This document shows, piece after piece, positions 30,001 through 39,531 of a stretch of 64,000 nt of DNA. A program made the translations under genes and the position numbers. This DNA is from Bacteroidota bacterium (GTDB taxonomy: Bacteria; Bacteroidota; Bacteroidia; Bacteroidales; FEN-979). The stretch is from NCBI GenBank assembly GCA_026391715.1, contig JAPLDO010000209.1:1-64000 (forward strand). The letters are read 5' to 3'. The notes below the pieces were generated by a model, which saw only the letters and a list, made by a program, of their open reading frames with translations, ran no database searches and was not told the origin of the DNA. Every line of letters starts with the position of its first letter. Positions within the stretch are counted from its first letter, which is position 1.

Positions 30001-32442
30001 AGCGCTCACCGTAGTAAGAGCGTTGCGGTTTTTGCGTTCCAGTTTGGTTGGTCCCGAAGATTGGTATATGGTTGCAAACTGTTGCAGTTCAATAATCTTG
30101 TTCTTATTGCTGATGAAGGAAAGATGCGTGATGTCGTCGGGATTTGTGCGGTCGAATTTATCGAGCGACACACGGATGTCAAACTGATTCGATCCGTCGC
30201 GATATTTCGAGTCGTTATTTCCGGTAAGAGCTACCTGAAGAGCCGAACCCACATCGCTGACGCTCAATCCCAGAGCCGCCATCTTCTGACGGTCAATATC
30301 AACGCGTGTTTCGGGATTTCCCCTGGTGGCGGAGAACTTCAGATATGTTACGCCGGGAGTAAGAATGAGCGTTTTCGCCACAAGCCCTGCCGACTTCATT
30401 ATCGAATCGTAGTTGATTCCGGTGATCTCCACCTGCACGGGAGCGGAGCTTGCCCCGCCGGCAAAACTGATCTGGTTTACATACACCTTCACTCCCGGTA
30501 TTTTTACCGTAAGTTCTTTTACCTTCGAGCCCAGCGCCGCAGTAGATAACTTACGCTGATTCTTATCACAAAGCGAAACCACTATCTCGGTCTGGTTATC
30601 GGCGCTTATGCCATCGCTCCCTTTGCCAACATTGGTAAGGATACTCGTAACTTCCGGCAGGGTTGAGATCAGTTTCTCAATTTTCCGCGTCTGGCGGTTG
30701 TTGTTCTCCAGAGTTGTCCCCGGAGCGTATTCGAGCGACGCCGAAAACTGGCTGCGGTCGGTCTGTTTCATAAATTCAAAACCTGTAATTCCTGCCACCG
30801 GAATCAACAACGTTATAATCAATCCAGAGGAAACCACGAATAACACTTTATAAGGATTTCTCAGGCTCCATCCAAGGATCAGCGCGTACTTATCTGTCAA
30901 CCATTTGAAAGCCTTTTCAAAGATTTTCCCAAAGCGGTTCAGTAGGCTTTCGGAATCAATGGATTCGAGTTTTGCAAAGCGGGATGCGAGAATAGGAGTT
31001 ACGGTAAATGAGACCAGCAGACTCGTGAGAGTGGAGACCAGGATGATTATTGAAAAGCCGCGGATGATATCGCCGATCAGCCCGGTGGTAAGCGCGAGGG
31101 GAACGAACACTACAATATCAACAAAGGTGATGGATATAGCTGCAAACCCAATCTCGTTGCGACCTCTGATGGAAGCGGTGAGTTTGTCTTCCCCTTTTTC
31201 AAGGTGATGGTAGATGTTTTCAAGAACAACAATGCTGTCGTCAACCAGAATGCCGATCACCAGCGATAATGCGAGCAAAGTAAAGAGGTTAAGCGACATT
31301 CCTGCCACCCACATTACCACGAAGGCGGTGGTGAGCGAGCAGGGAATGGACACCATAACGATTAGCGAAGTGCGAACCGAATGAAGGAAAAGAAACATCA
31401 CGGCTGCCACAAGCAAAATTGCCAGCATAAGGTCTTCCATAACAGCATTGGCGGCGTCCATCGTAAAGATGCTCTGGTCGTCGGCAATGTCGAAATGAAG
31501 GTTCAGCCCTTTGTAATCCGCTTCCAGCGCTTTCAACTCTATTTTTACCAGCTCACAAACTTTCACCATGTTAGCGTCGTTCTGTTTCTGGATTTCCAAA
31601 CCGAGCGCATTGATTCCGTTAAACCGACTGATGAGGGTAGGATCAACCGTTGCATCATGGATTTCAGCGATATCGCGAAGGCGAATTTCGCCACCCTCTT
31701 TGGAATATCCTACAACCAGATTATTCATCTCTTCGAGGGAAGTGAATTTCCCGGCTACGCGCACCACGAACTGGTGAAGCGGATCCTTTAGTTTTCCTGT
31801 GGGAAAATCGAGGTTAGCAGCGTTGATTGAATTTGCCACCTGGCTTATCGAAAGTCCGTAGGATCGAACCTTCTGGGCGTCAATGTTGACCTTGATCTCG
31901 CGTTTCAGCCCTCCGTTGATGGAGATGTTTCCTACGCCCTGTACCCTCGACAATCTGGGTTTGATCTGGTCGTCAACCAGCGTGTAAAATTTTGCAGCCG
32001 GGAGGTTTGAAGTAAGCGAAAGCCTTAAAACCGGTATCTGACTAACCGAATAAGTAAGCAACGACGGGGTTTTCACCTCTTTGGGCAGGGTGGAAATTAT
32101 CTCGTTCACCTTCCGCTGAACATCCTGAACGGCAACGTTGATGGTGGCGTTGCGGTAAAATTCAATGGCGATGATGGAAAGTCCTTCGTAAGAAGTTGAG
32201 CTGATATTTTTCACCTTCTCGATCCCCGAAAGCGCGTCTTCGATAAGGCGGGTAACATTGTTTTCAACCTCGCCGGGAGATGCGCCGGGATATTCGGTTT
32301 TTACCGTTACATAAGGTTGATCGATCTTTGGCAGCAGTTCATACCCTAACTGGTAATACCCGAAAACCGCCATCATTCCGAGAGCAAGAAAGATTACGAT
32401 AATGAAAGAGGGGCGTTTTATAGCTAATTCGGTTATAGACAT
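27004..32442 (-). CDS. RND (HAE1-like) efflux permease fused to substrate-binding-like domain and TolC-like outer-membrane factor
   Basis: One 1812-aa ORF: AcrB-like first ~1040 aa; then signal-like RKRRKHASVPAIALLLLMTFFSFAGASHSLAQEP; SBP-like domain; TolC-like C-terminus with TLSGGYTNRLYQ and LDVLDAQQQYITSSMSRN. Confidence 0.88.
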   Translation of the reverse strand: MSITELAIKRPSFIIVIFLALGMMAVFGYYQLGYELLPKIDQPYVTVKTEYPGASPGEVENNVTRLIEDALSGIEKVKNISSTSYEGLSIIAIEFYRNATINVAVQDVQRKVNEIISTLPKEVKTPSLLTYSVSQIPVLRLSLTSNLPAAKFYTLVDDQIKPRLSRVQGVGNISINGGLKREIKVNIDAQKVRSYGLSISQVANSINAANLDFPTGKLKDPLHQFVVRVAGKFTSLEEMNNLVVGYSKEGGEIRLRDIAEIHDATVDPTLISRFNGINALGLEIQKQNDANMVKVCELVKIELKALEADYKGLNLHFDIADDQSIFTMDAANAVMEDLMLAILLVAAVMFLFLHSVRTSLIVMVSIPCSLTTAFVVMWVAGMSLNLFTLLALSLVIGILVDDSIVVLENIYHHLEKGEDKLTASIRGRNEIGFAAISITFVDIVVFVPLALTTGLIGDIIRGFSIIILVSTLTSLLVSFTVTPILASRFAKLESIDSESLLNRFGKIFEKAFKWLTDKYALILGWSLRNPYKVLFVVSSGLIITLLIPVAGITGFEFMKQTDRSQFSASLEYAPGTTLENNNRQTRKIEKLISTLPEVTSILTNVGKGSDGISADNQTEIVVSLCDKNQRKLSTAALGSKVKELTVKIPGVKVYVNQISFAGGASSAPVQVEITGINYDSIMKSAGLVAKTLILTPGVTYLKFSATRGNPETRVDIDRQKMAALGLSVSDVGSALQVALTGNNDSKYRDGSNQFDIRVSLDKFDRTNPDDITHLSFISNKNKIIELQQFATIYQSSGPTKLERKNRNALTTVSAYTDGSPAGSIVQAFTARLGAAKAGGTTIGFGGDQEEMLTSFLSLFVALIAAVIFVYFIMVILYDSFIYPFVVLFSIPVALIGAILALALTGNTINVFSILGIIMMIGLVAKNAILIVDRANERRAEGETIYDALMDAGKMRIRPIFMTTFAMVFGMMPIAMAAGAGAEWKNGLAWALIGGLTSSMFLTLVVVPIIYEKVARMMEKRDERKRRKHASVPAIALLLLMTFFSFAGASHSLAQEPLEFNMQKVRIAMVFDGEARVNTLYRSTMEKEIKSLMAGQVEVVFAEPPAFTGQWSLESVKAINDKLLADKNVDIIVSLGVLATHDLCHRKNITKPVIAAPVLNRVLQDIPFTHGSSGINNLTYIQLKPSIENEFAEMKKIANFDNLSIVVSADYLDILNPGRRPFTNFDTINGVRMNLIRGDTSAAEIIKALPKETNAVYLEALYKMSEVQFSALIDSLNARKLPTFGFDQVDVEAGALASLYPRLIDRLSKRIALDIQQILLGVNASSLPVELLTGKGLFLNLGTFYKLGLKLLSWDILTEATIVDLLKKDTSVQFIHLKEVMMLALDSNRALVAKSFEVKAGAKNIDIARSSLLPNLGVYALGALNDNKNYQSPQVVSASGNISQSVYSEPDWANLKVTASNQQALEEEMNTQKLNIGNQVAKAYLNILESRHNFLLLLNNLMISRSNLDVSVMKKESGSVGENEVYRWQIEVAKSKKDVINSYSNMTQAVYKLLELIHVRFLVSYDLADVELETSGMLISDSGFFQILEDPIRLEKLSRFLVKEGIMKSPVIRQYDFIITAQEQFSRSANISRFIPNTTLSGGYTNRLYQTTPDGWPYPPPEDTWNIQAKVEIPLFTGLKNNATMQKARLTLAQRKSEKQSQLDQLESAIRSNLTTLMSDYLSHKQWLLAETAALRNLELVTNQYLLGKKNILDVLDAQQQYITSSMSRNSSYYALLKDYFALQESLGQFDYFDTDVARQQYLARLKAYMNNP

Positions 32443-32457
32443 GGCAGCAGTTTTGCG

Positions 32458-33507
32458 TTATTTGACAATGATAACCTTAATGTTGTCCGACAGATTATTC
32501 TGACCGCTCGTTACAACCATCTCACCCTCTTCGAGTCCATTCAATACTTCGAGCAATTGTCCCGACTCACGCCCGATGGTGATGTTCCTGAGAGATGCAA
32601 TGTTTCCTTTGACCACAAAGACCTGGGCATTTTTTACGCTCCCGATCAGGGCGTCGCGCGAGATGGCAATGGCGTCGCGGGAGGTTATGGAGATGAAATT
32701 GATCCGCCCGAACATACCGCCTTTCAAGGGAAATGAGGGGTTGTTTGGAAGATGTATCTCCACAGGATAGGTATGGGCTTCATCGGCTTTGGAAGCAATG
32801 TTATCAACATGTCCCAAAAAATCGCGACCAGGATAAACATCTGTAGTTATCTCAACGCTGTCGCCGGGATGGAGTACGAAAGCATCTTTTTCAGAAATAT
32901 TCACCTTCACCTTCAGTGTGGAAATGTCAACGATATTTCCGATAGATGAATTTTGCTGGATGTAAGAGCCTTCATTGACCTTTTTACTGTTGATAACGCC
33001 GCTTATGGGCGCTTTTACTTTTGTGTCGTCAAGAGCTTTCTTTGCCCTTGTCAGATCATTTTCGGCAGCCTGCATGTCGAGCCGGGAGATATCGAGCTGG
33101 GAAGCTGAGATTGAATTTTGTTCATACAGGGTTTTATTTCGTTCGAAATCGCGTTTTGCCTTGAAGTAATTGATCTCCTGGCGGGCGAGGTCGGATTTTA
33201 TCAGGAGGTCGTCAATTTCAACAAGAACAGCTCCTTTCTTAACCTGCTCGCCGATCTTAAAGTTCACTTTGTTTATCAGCCCGTGCGCCTCGGTAATGAT
33301 TTCCACATCATTTTCAGGATCAATCAGCCCAACCAGACTCACCAGGTTGGTCAGAGATTGTTTTTTAACCGTGTCTATTGTAACGGGAACATCGCTAAGG
33401 ACCTCCTGCCTGCCGGAATTTTCTTTTTTATTGCCGAAGAAAAACAATAGCGCGATGATCAGAACGACGATAATCGTTGCAACGATGGTAAAAGTGAGTT
33501 TTTTCAT
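32458..33507 (-). CDS. Efflux RND periplasmic adaptor (HlyD/MFP family)
   Basis: LINKVNFKIGEQVKKGAVLVEIDD; KVKAPISGVINSKKVNEGSYI. Confidence 0.93.
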   Translation of the reverse strand: MKKLTFTIVATIIVVLIIALLFFFGNKKENSGRQEVLSDVPVTIDTVKKQSLTNLVSLVGLIDPENDVEIITEAHGLINKVNFKIGEQVKKGAVLVEIDDLLIKSDLARQEINYFKAKRDFERNKTLYEQNSISASQLDISRLDMQAAENDLTRAKKALDDTKVKAPISGVINSKKVNEGSYIQQNSSIGNIVDISTLKVKVNISEKDAFVLHPGDSVEITTDVYPGRDFLGHVDNIASKADEAHTYPVEIHLPNNPSFPLKGGMFGRINFISITSRDAIAISRDALIGSVKNAQVFVVKGNIASLRNITIGRESGQLLEVLNGLEEGEMVVTSGQNNLSDNIKVIIVK

Positions 33508-33556
33508 GGGTTAATAATTTGTTTTATGACTATCCGCTTGTGTACCTAATTATTAT

Positions 33557-33661
33557 TTAGCTACTCTGCGGTTCTTTGCGTCTTCTTTGCGGTACTCTGC
33601 GGTAAAAAAAACTTAACCGCAGAGAACCGCTGAGTTTTTACGCAGAGAGCCGCAGAGCTAA
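33557..33661. repeat. Long imperfect inverted repeat built of CTCTGCGGTTCTTTGCG-type units
   Basis: tagctactctgcggttctttgcg... and its near complement ...cgcagagagccgcagagcta. Confidence 0.65.
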
Positions 33662-33671
33662 TTGATGTTCT

Positions 33672-33711
33672 TTTTGGCATAAATTACAAAATGCAAAATG
33701 CAAAATGCAAA
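33672..33711. repeat. AAAATGC heptamer repeat
   Basis: aaaatgcaaaatgcaaaatgcaaac. Confidence 0.6.
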
Positions 33712-33910
33712 CAACAAATAAAAAACAAACATAAATCACTAAATTTCAAACAGGAAGAATGGACTTTATCTGTCTTCTTTTTGATTTTTGAATTTTTTAA
33801 ATTTTCGAATTTATTTGTGTTTTGGTTATTGTTCTTTGTCTTTTCTGGTTTATCCAGGTTAGGTATGTAAACGGATAGTCATTATTTGTTTTTTAATGGT
33901 CTTATGAATT

Positions 33911-35020
33911 TCATAATCCGACAACAAAATTCTTAATGTCATTGATATATTGCTGCGTGTTGCTAAACATAGGGGTATGCCAGCAATCGGGATACAGTTT
34001 GAACTGAAAGGTTTTTCCAAGTGAAACCAGCCTGCCGGTAAAAGGATAAGCGGCATCTGCGGGAACAACGCAATCATTCTCCCCCCAGATAATTAATCCC
34101 GGTTTGCTGATATTGATGTATGAGGCGTTGCTGTTTATAAAATAGACCTGGTTGTAAAATATTTCAAGGGCAACCGGTGAACCTGCGTTGTTAATTTTCC
34201 TGATCTGGTCGGCGCTGTCAGGAAATATGCTTTTTTCCAATTGAGAACAGCGGCTGAGAACCACAGGATCCAATGGTTTTTCCCCTGGTTTCATCAGGGA
34301 GAGGGCTAACATTTGCAACCTTAAAAAGGTTGGCATGTCATAAGCCACCGGGTCTAATGTCACCGAATTGAGGTAGGCAAGGGTGTCGACGTACTGAACT
34401 TTTCCTTCGGCGATCAGCTCATTGCATCTGCGACTGGAGTAACTAAGCATAGCGTTTGCAAGTTCAAAGCCATTTACCATGCCTTCTGCCGTCACCCAGC
34501 CATTATACTTGTCCTGGTATGCTGGATTTGAAATAAATTTCGTAAGCACGGCGCCACCCCAGCTATGTCCGACAACAATGATTTTTTTACCGGGAAACCG
34601 TATCTTCAACTGGTCGGTCACCATGGCGCAATCTTCAGCGTACTGGTCAACATTGACCGTTGACCAGTCTATGGGATCAGGATTGATGGAATATCCGGCA
34701 TACCGCTGGTCCCAACTGACCAATAAAAAGTTATCCGTCAGATTTGCCGGGGAATTTCCTGAGTATATCCCGGCTACCTCTATCGAAGATGATCCCGGGC
34801 CTCCGTGAATAAACAGCACGATGGAGGCGTCCCCTTTGTTGCCGGTCATCAGGACGGGCATTTGAGAGCCTTTGTTGGTCACCCAGAACAATTCCTGGTA
34901 GGGTTGAGAGGGCTGGGGTTCATCCTTTTTGCAGCCGTTGGCAAGAAGTATGAAAAGACCTATTGCTGCGATAAACGGGTAAATCAGTTTTTTGGTTAAA
35001 CTATTCATGATTGTCTTCAT
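33911..35020 (-). CDS. Alpha/beta hydrolase lipoprotein
   Basis: Lipobox LANGC; FIHGGPGSSS, VVGHSWGGAV, IIWGENDCVVP. Confidence 0.88.
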   Translation of the reverse strand: MKTIMNSLTKKLIYPFIAAIGLFILLANGCKKDEPQPSQPYQELFWVTNKGSQMPVLMTGNKGDASIVLFIHGGPGSSSIEVAGIYSGNSPANLTDNFLLVSWDQRYAGYSINPDPIDWSTVNVDQYAEDCAMVTDQLKIRFPGKKIIVVGHSWGGAVLTKFISNPAYQDKYNGWVTAEGMVNGFELANAMLSYSSRRCNELIAEGKVQYVDTLAYLNSVTLDPVAYDMPTFLRLQMLALSLMKPGEKPLDPVVLSRCSQLEKSIFPDSADQIRKINNAGSPVALEIFYNQVYFINSNASYINISKPGLIIWGENDCVVPADAAYPFTGRLVSLGKTFQFKLYPDCWHTPMFSNTQQYINDIKNFVVGL

Positions 35021-35025
35021 AATAT

Positions 35026-35296
35026 TTATTTTTTCAAAAATTCATCAAACCATGGTTTTGCATGAATGAGGGAGTAAACGTAGGCGGCGCTGTGATCAGG
35101 AAGGTCATCATATCCATCTTCCAATATTAAAGATATGATTGAGCTTCTGCAGGTCATAAGTTTCGATATACTGCCAGGTCACTCCCGGCTGAACGGGAGC
35201 GGGTTCCTCCTTTTTACAGCCAGAAAGCAGCAAAAGAAAACCGGCAAAAAATGCAACCGCCAAGAAATTGGACGAAAAGTTCTTGTCTGTTTTCAT
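35026..35296 (-). pseudogene. Degraded secreted hydrolase: lipoprotein signal plus frameshifted C-terminal remnant
   Basis: MKTDKNFSSNFLAVAFFAGFLLLLSGCKKEEP... stops; another frame reads GYDDLPDHSAAYVYSLIHAKPWFDEFLKK*, like an esterase C-terminus. Confidence 0.5.
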
Positions 35297-35368
35297 CTTT
35301 TTTGTTTTAGCCTGGTTTATTCCTAATATTATCAGCGCTTGTTTGGTTCTGGCTTGTCCGGGTCGGGG

Positions 35369-38017
35369 TCACTTAATAATGACCACCCTGCAGGTTTGCA
35401 GTTCCCTGGCGCCTTTGAATACCAGCAGATAGCACCCGGGCTTGAGTGAGGATACATCCATGCTGGCGCTGAACTTAACGCCGGTGGTGTAAATCGGGAT
35501 AGAAGCCACTTCCGATCCCATGACCGATACCAGGCTGAGGGCGCTGCGGTCGGGCGGTAAGGCAGGGATATCCACCCACAGCCTGCCTGAAACCGGGTTA
35601 GGCCAGGCATGCAAAGCGGTACGCCCCGAATGGCTCTCTTCCACACCCTGGGTTTTATTCAGGTCAAACTCAAAAACCCCTCTTCCAAAGGTCGCCACCC
35701 TCAGCAGGCGGGCGCCGGAATGGTTGAAGTAGCTAAAATCGAGTACGGGAATGAAAGGCAGTCCATTGCCAAACCCGGTCCAGTTTCCGCCGCTATTGGT
35801 AGTCCTGTAAACTCCGAAATCATTCCCGATATAGATGACTCCGGCATTTGCGGTATCTATGAACATGTCGTTGATAGAAACTTTGGGAAGGTCGGAGGTC
35901 AGGTCGGTCCAGGTGGTCCCGAAGTCGGTGGTCTTAAGGAGCAATGCGCCTGAATAACTGTTCTTCATCAGATAAAAGGTGTTGCCGTTGTAGGGGTCGG
36001 CATGCAGACGCATGAAATAGCCGCCCGAAAGGGAACCCAGATTAGCGGTGACGTCATCCCAGGTATATCCTCCGTCGGAAGACCTTACCAGGCTTGTAGC
36101 GCCGTACCTTGAGGCGACCATGATGTTATCTGGATCCACCGGCGACTGAGCTGCTGAATAGATCGGGGCGCTTACGATCCCAGTTGAAGTTGTATAGGTC
36201 CAGGTATTGCCCTTATCAACAGACTTGCGAAGCCTCTGTTTTGTGCAACCATAGATGATGTCGGGATTTACAGGGTGCTGCCAGTAAGGAGCAATGAAAG
36301 CCGCTGAATCGGAGGTGACAGGGGGTGGCACGATCTCTTTCCATGTCTGTCCGCCGTCACTGCTCCTGAAGAATTGACCGATAATAGCTGCAAAGAAAAT
36401 GACATCAGAGTTTGAATAATCCATGAAACATTCTGTTCCGTCGCACAATACGTTGAGTGAGTATGGCGTCAAACCCCTGTTGTTGGTAGAGGAAAAACCA
36501 TTATCCTGAGAGTCGGCATAAATGACGTCGGGATTGGTATTATGCGAAGCAACACGATACAACTGGATGGAATTGATCCCGGTGTTGGCAGTATGAAAGG
36601 TATGTCCTCCGTCAGCCGACCGAAAAACGCCACCGTCGCAGCCGACATACATCACCGATGGATCGGAAGGTGCGAACCGGATAATGTGATGGTCAACATG
36701 GGTATAGGAGTCGTACGGACTGCTCCCGCCCCACGGGGCATTCGGGTCCCTGATAAATGAAAAAGTGGATCCGTCAACAGATCTGCTTAACTCCATATTG
36801 CCGATGAAAACGTTATTCGGGTCAAGGGGATTAACGGCGATACACAGGTCGTACCAGCCCTGGTCAGCGGCGCCGGCAATATTCAAGCCTTCGGAAATCT
36901 GGAACCATGAGACGCCACCGTTGATAGATTTGTAAGCGCAGGTAGTCATCCCCCCTGAAACCGGTATGTTATTATAAATCAACACGTATAAATAATCAGG
37001 ATTGGATTTTGATATATCAAACTGGATCCTGCCGATATTTTCCATTGCCGGTAAGCCGGTGTTGCTCTGATGAAATGTCAATCCTGCATCGGTTGATACG
37101 AGAAATCCTCCCTCGCTCTGGCGGTCGCCTGAAGTAGCATAGACCAGGTTGGGATCGGCAGGGTGAAACGCCAGATCATATACTCCTTTTATTTCCAAAA
37201 TCTTCACCCAGGTCATGCCGGCGTCAGCGCTTCGCCATATTCCGTAATTGGGCGTGGCGCCTTGCATGTTTTCAGTATTGGCAACCATGATCAGGTTGGG
37301 GTTGTGAGGAGAAACCTTCACGGAAGAGATATGGGTTACAGAGCCAAAGGCGGCGCCAATTTTTGTCCAGCTTTCACCCGCGTTAATTGATTTATACAAA
37401 CCGTCGCCGGAATAAAACCGCTCCGTTTCATGCCATATAAACTCTCCGGTTCCCGCATAGACGATATCCGGGTTGAACGGGTCAATCGCAATGGCGCCGA
37501 AAGTGAGCATGTTGAGCCCATTGCTTATGTCAGTCCAGCTTTGTCCGCCGTTGGCGCTCTTCCAGATACCGCCGCCTCCTGCGCCTGCATATACTATATC
37601 AGGATTTTGAGGATGTATGGCAAGTCCTCTTACCCTTCCGCTCACCACACCCCACTGACGAACCATCATGTCGTTGGAAAAATCAATGCCCACCGGACCG
37701 ATATTGGTCCATCTGTTGCCTGATGTGTCCGGGGATAGCGCCATTTTCAACATCTCATTCTGTTTCTGCATCTCAATGAAATCTCTGGGAAAGATCCCCT
37801 GTTCATTCATCCTGGGCATGTAAAACCATTCCAGCCTCCTGAAAGCATTCCTGTTCTTTATTTCGGCGGGCACATTATCCCAGGGCGAAACCACAGGAGA
37901 ATCCGAAGGAACTTTGTTCGTCCCGAAGTCATAAAATTCCGGTCTGCCGACTTGTGAAAACGCTCCCTGGATGAACAGCAGAAGGAAGAAAGTGAGTGTA
38001 AACATTTTCTTTTTCAT
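35369..38017 (-). CDS. Secreted BNR/sortilin-like beta-propeller protein with intact T9SS type A sorting domain
   Basis: Many SxDGGxTW repeats; C-terminus LHAWPNPVSGRLWVDIP...SSLKPGCYLLVFKGARELQTCRVVIIK. Confidence 0.85.
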   Translation of the reverse strand: MKKKMFTLTFFLLLFIQGAFSQVGRPEFYDFGTNKVPSDSPVVSPWDNVPAEIKNRNAFRRLEWFYMPRMNEQGIFPRDFIEMQKQNEMLKMALSPDTSGNRWTNIGPVGIDFSNDMMVRQWGVVSGRVRGLAIHPQNPDIVYAGAGGGGIWKSANGGQSWTDISNGLNMLTFGAIAIDPFNPDIVYAGTGEFIWHETERFYSGDGLYKSINAGESWTKIGAAFGSVTHISSVKVSPHNPNLIMVANTENMQGATPNYGIWRSADAGMTWVKILEIKGVYDLAFHPADPNLVYATSGDRQSEGGFLVSTDAGLTFHQSNTGLPAMENIGRIQFDISKSNPDYLYVLIYNNIPVSGGMTTCAYKSINGGVSWFQISEGLNIAGAADQGWYDLCIAVNPLDPNNVFIGNMELSRSVDGSTFSFIRDPNAPWGGSSPYDSYTHVDHHIIRFAPSDPSVMYVGCDGGVFRSADGGHTFHTANTGINSIQLYRVASHNTNPDVIYADSQDNGFSSTNNRGLTPYSLNVLCDGTECFMDYSNSDVIFFAAIIGQFFRSSDGGQTWKEIVPPPVTSDSAAFIAPYWQHPVNPDIIYGCTKQRLRKSVDKGNTWTYTTSTGIVSAPIYSAAQSPVDPDNIMVASRYGATSLVRSSDGGYTWDDVTANLGSLSGGYFMRLHADPYNGNTFYLMKNSYSGALLLKTTDFGTTWTDLTSDLPKVSINDMFIDTANAGVIYIGNDFGVYRTTNSGGNWTGFGNGLPFIPVLDFSYFNHSGARLLRVATFGRGVFEFDLNKTQGVEESHSGRTALHAWPNPVSGRLWVDIPALPPDRSALSLVSVMGSEVASIPIYTTGVKFSASMDVSSLKPGCYLLVFKGARELQTCRVVIIK

Positions 38018-38076
38018 GGCGTAAGTTTTCAGTCGTTAATAATCATTTTTATTATTTGAAATCTATGCAATCTCAT

Positions 38077-39387
38077 TTACATATTTTCCATTGATAATCC
38101 TACATATTCGATACTGAAATCCTTAAACTGCTTAGACAGCGAATCTGCTTTTTGTTTAAGTTCGTCAATGTTTATATTTTCCGATTTGCGCTTTACTTCG
38201 GCAATTACCAGTCTTTTCTCAATTTCGTTAATGGCTACAATATCTATTTCATTTTGGTTGCCTTTTTCCCAGTATGTGCCGATGGAAGAAAAATTACCTT
38301 CGATAGTCATCTTATTCATAAAATACTTTTCCAATATTCTTCCGCTATAGGTTTGGTAGTCTCTGCGCACTATTTCCTTTACATAGTTAAAATTGCCAAT
38401 CTCAATAGCTCCACGATATTTATAAATAAAACGAAACCAAAAGTTTAGAAAATTATCATTGATCTGATATTTTATTGAACGGCTATTCGGTTTCGATAAT
38501 ATGGGTTTTACCCTGCTGATGATACCAAAATCTACCTCAAGTCTATCCAGAAAACCGCCAATTTGCAGTTCTAAAATTGACTCCATTTCAACCCTTGATG
38601 TTTTCGATGAGGCAATTAATGAAAGGATGGAAAAATAGTTGCCATAATCTTTTCCGAACTCATCAATCAACACATTTTTACCTTCGTCGAGAAAAAGGGA
38701 ATTATCAGAAAACACTTCATCAAAAATTGTGTCGGGCGTAAAAGCATTTGCTGTTACAAGCAGTTCCACATATTTTGCCACCCCGCCCGTAATCATGTAA
38801 AAAGCCAATAAGTCTTCAGAAGTATGGGCTGGACAATTGTCGGCAAGTATTTCCCTGATGGTTTCAACATTGAATTCTTTGAGATGTATTCGTTGCGTTG
38901 CCCTTCCAAAAAGAGGCTCTTTCGATTGCTCAAAAATTCGTTTCATCATCGAGTATATCGAACCACAAAGTATGAGATTGATTTTGCTGAAATTCTTTTT
39001 GCTGTCCCAAATATGCTGCATTTCGCTGAAAATGGCAGGATTTACTGAATAAAACTCTTGAAATTCATCTATGATCAGTGTGAAATGAACTGTTTTGGAC
39101 AATTCCATCAGGTAGCCAAACACAGCATTAAAAGTTTTGAAAGTCCCAAACAGCTCTACATTCAGTTTTAACTTCAATTCCTCAGCAAATTCGGCACAAA
39201 GGAGCGTTTCATTTTTCTTTGCCACAAAAAAATAAACACACGGATACGATTCCATGGCTTTGATCAACAGACTTGTTTTGCCAATTCTCCTACGACCTGT
39301 TATAAAAGTCATTTGAGCTGTATGCAAGGATTTCTGCTCTATACTTTGCAGTAATGTTATTTCCGTATCCCGGTCGTAAAATTTCAT
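38077..39387 (-). CDS. AAA ATPase with C-terminal nuclease-like domain (DUF234-like)
   Basis: FITGRRRIGKTSLLIKA Walker A; LIIDEFQEF Walker B; C-terminal NEIDIVAINEIEKRLVIAEVK. Confidence 0.9.
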   Translation of the reverse strand: MKFYDRDTEITLLQSIEQKSLHTAQMTFITGRRRIGKTSLLIKAMESYPCVYFFVAKKNETLLCAEFAEELKLKLNVELFGTFKTFNAVFGYLMELSKTVHFTLIIDEFQEFYSVNPAIFSEMQHIWDSKKNFSKINLILCGSIYSMMKRIFEQSKEPLFGRATQRIHLKEFNVETIREILADNCPAHTSEDLLAFYMITGGVAKYVELLVTANAFTPDTIFDEVFSDNSLFLDEGKNVLIDEFGKDYGNYFSILSLIASSKTSRVEMESILELQIGGFLDRLEVDFGIISRVKPILSKPNSRSIKYQINDNFLNFWFRFIYKYRGAIEIGNFNYVKEIVRRDYQTYSGRILEKYFMNKMTIEGNFSSIGTYWEKGNQNEIDIVAINEIEKRLVIAEVKRKSENINIDELKQKADSLSKQFKDFSIEYVGLSMENM

Positions 39388-39531
39388 GCCTCCATTGTTT
39401 AAAATTATTTTAGCAAATTACAATTTACCGCAATGCAGGTTACCGTAACGGGAATTGCGATAATGCAAAGATAAGAACAACGAGAGTTTTTATACCGGAC
39501 TCATTGATTTGATTTTCTTCGTTTCCCTCAG

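Noticed and set aside
30061-31791. Long plus-strand ORFs opposite the RND gene
   Set aside because: Antisense shadow ORFs of a strongly coding minus-strand gene.
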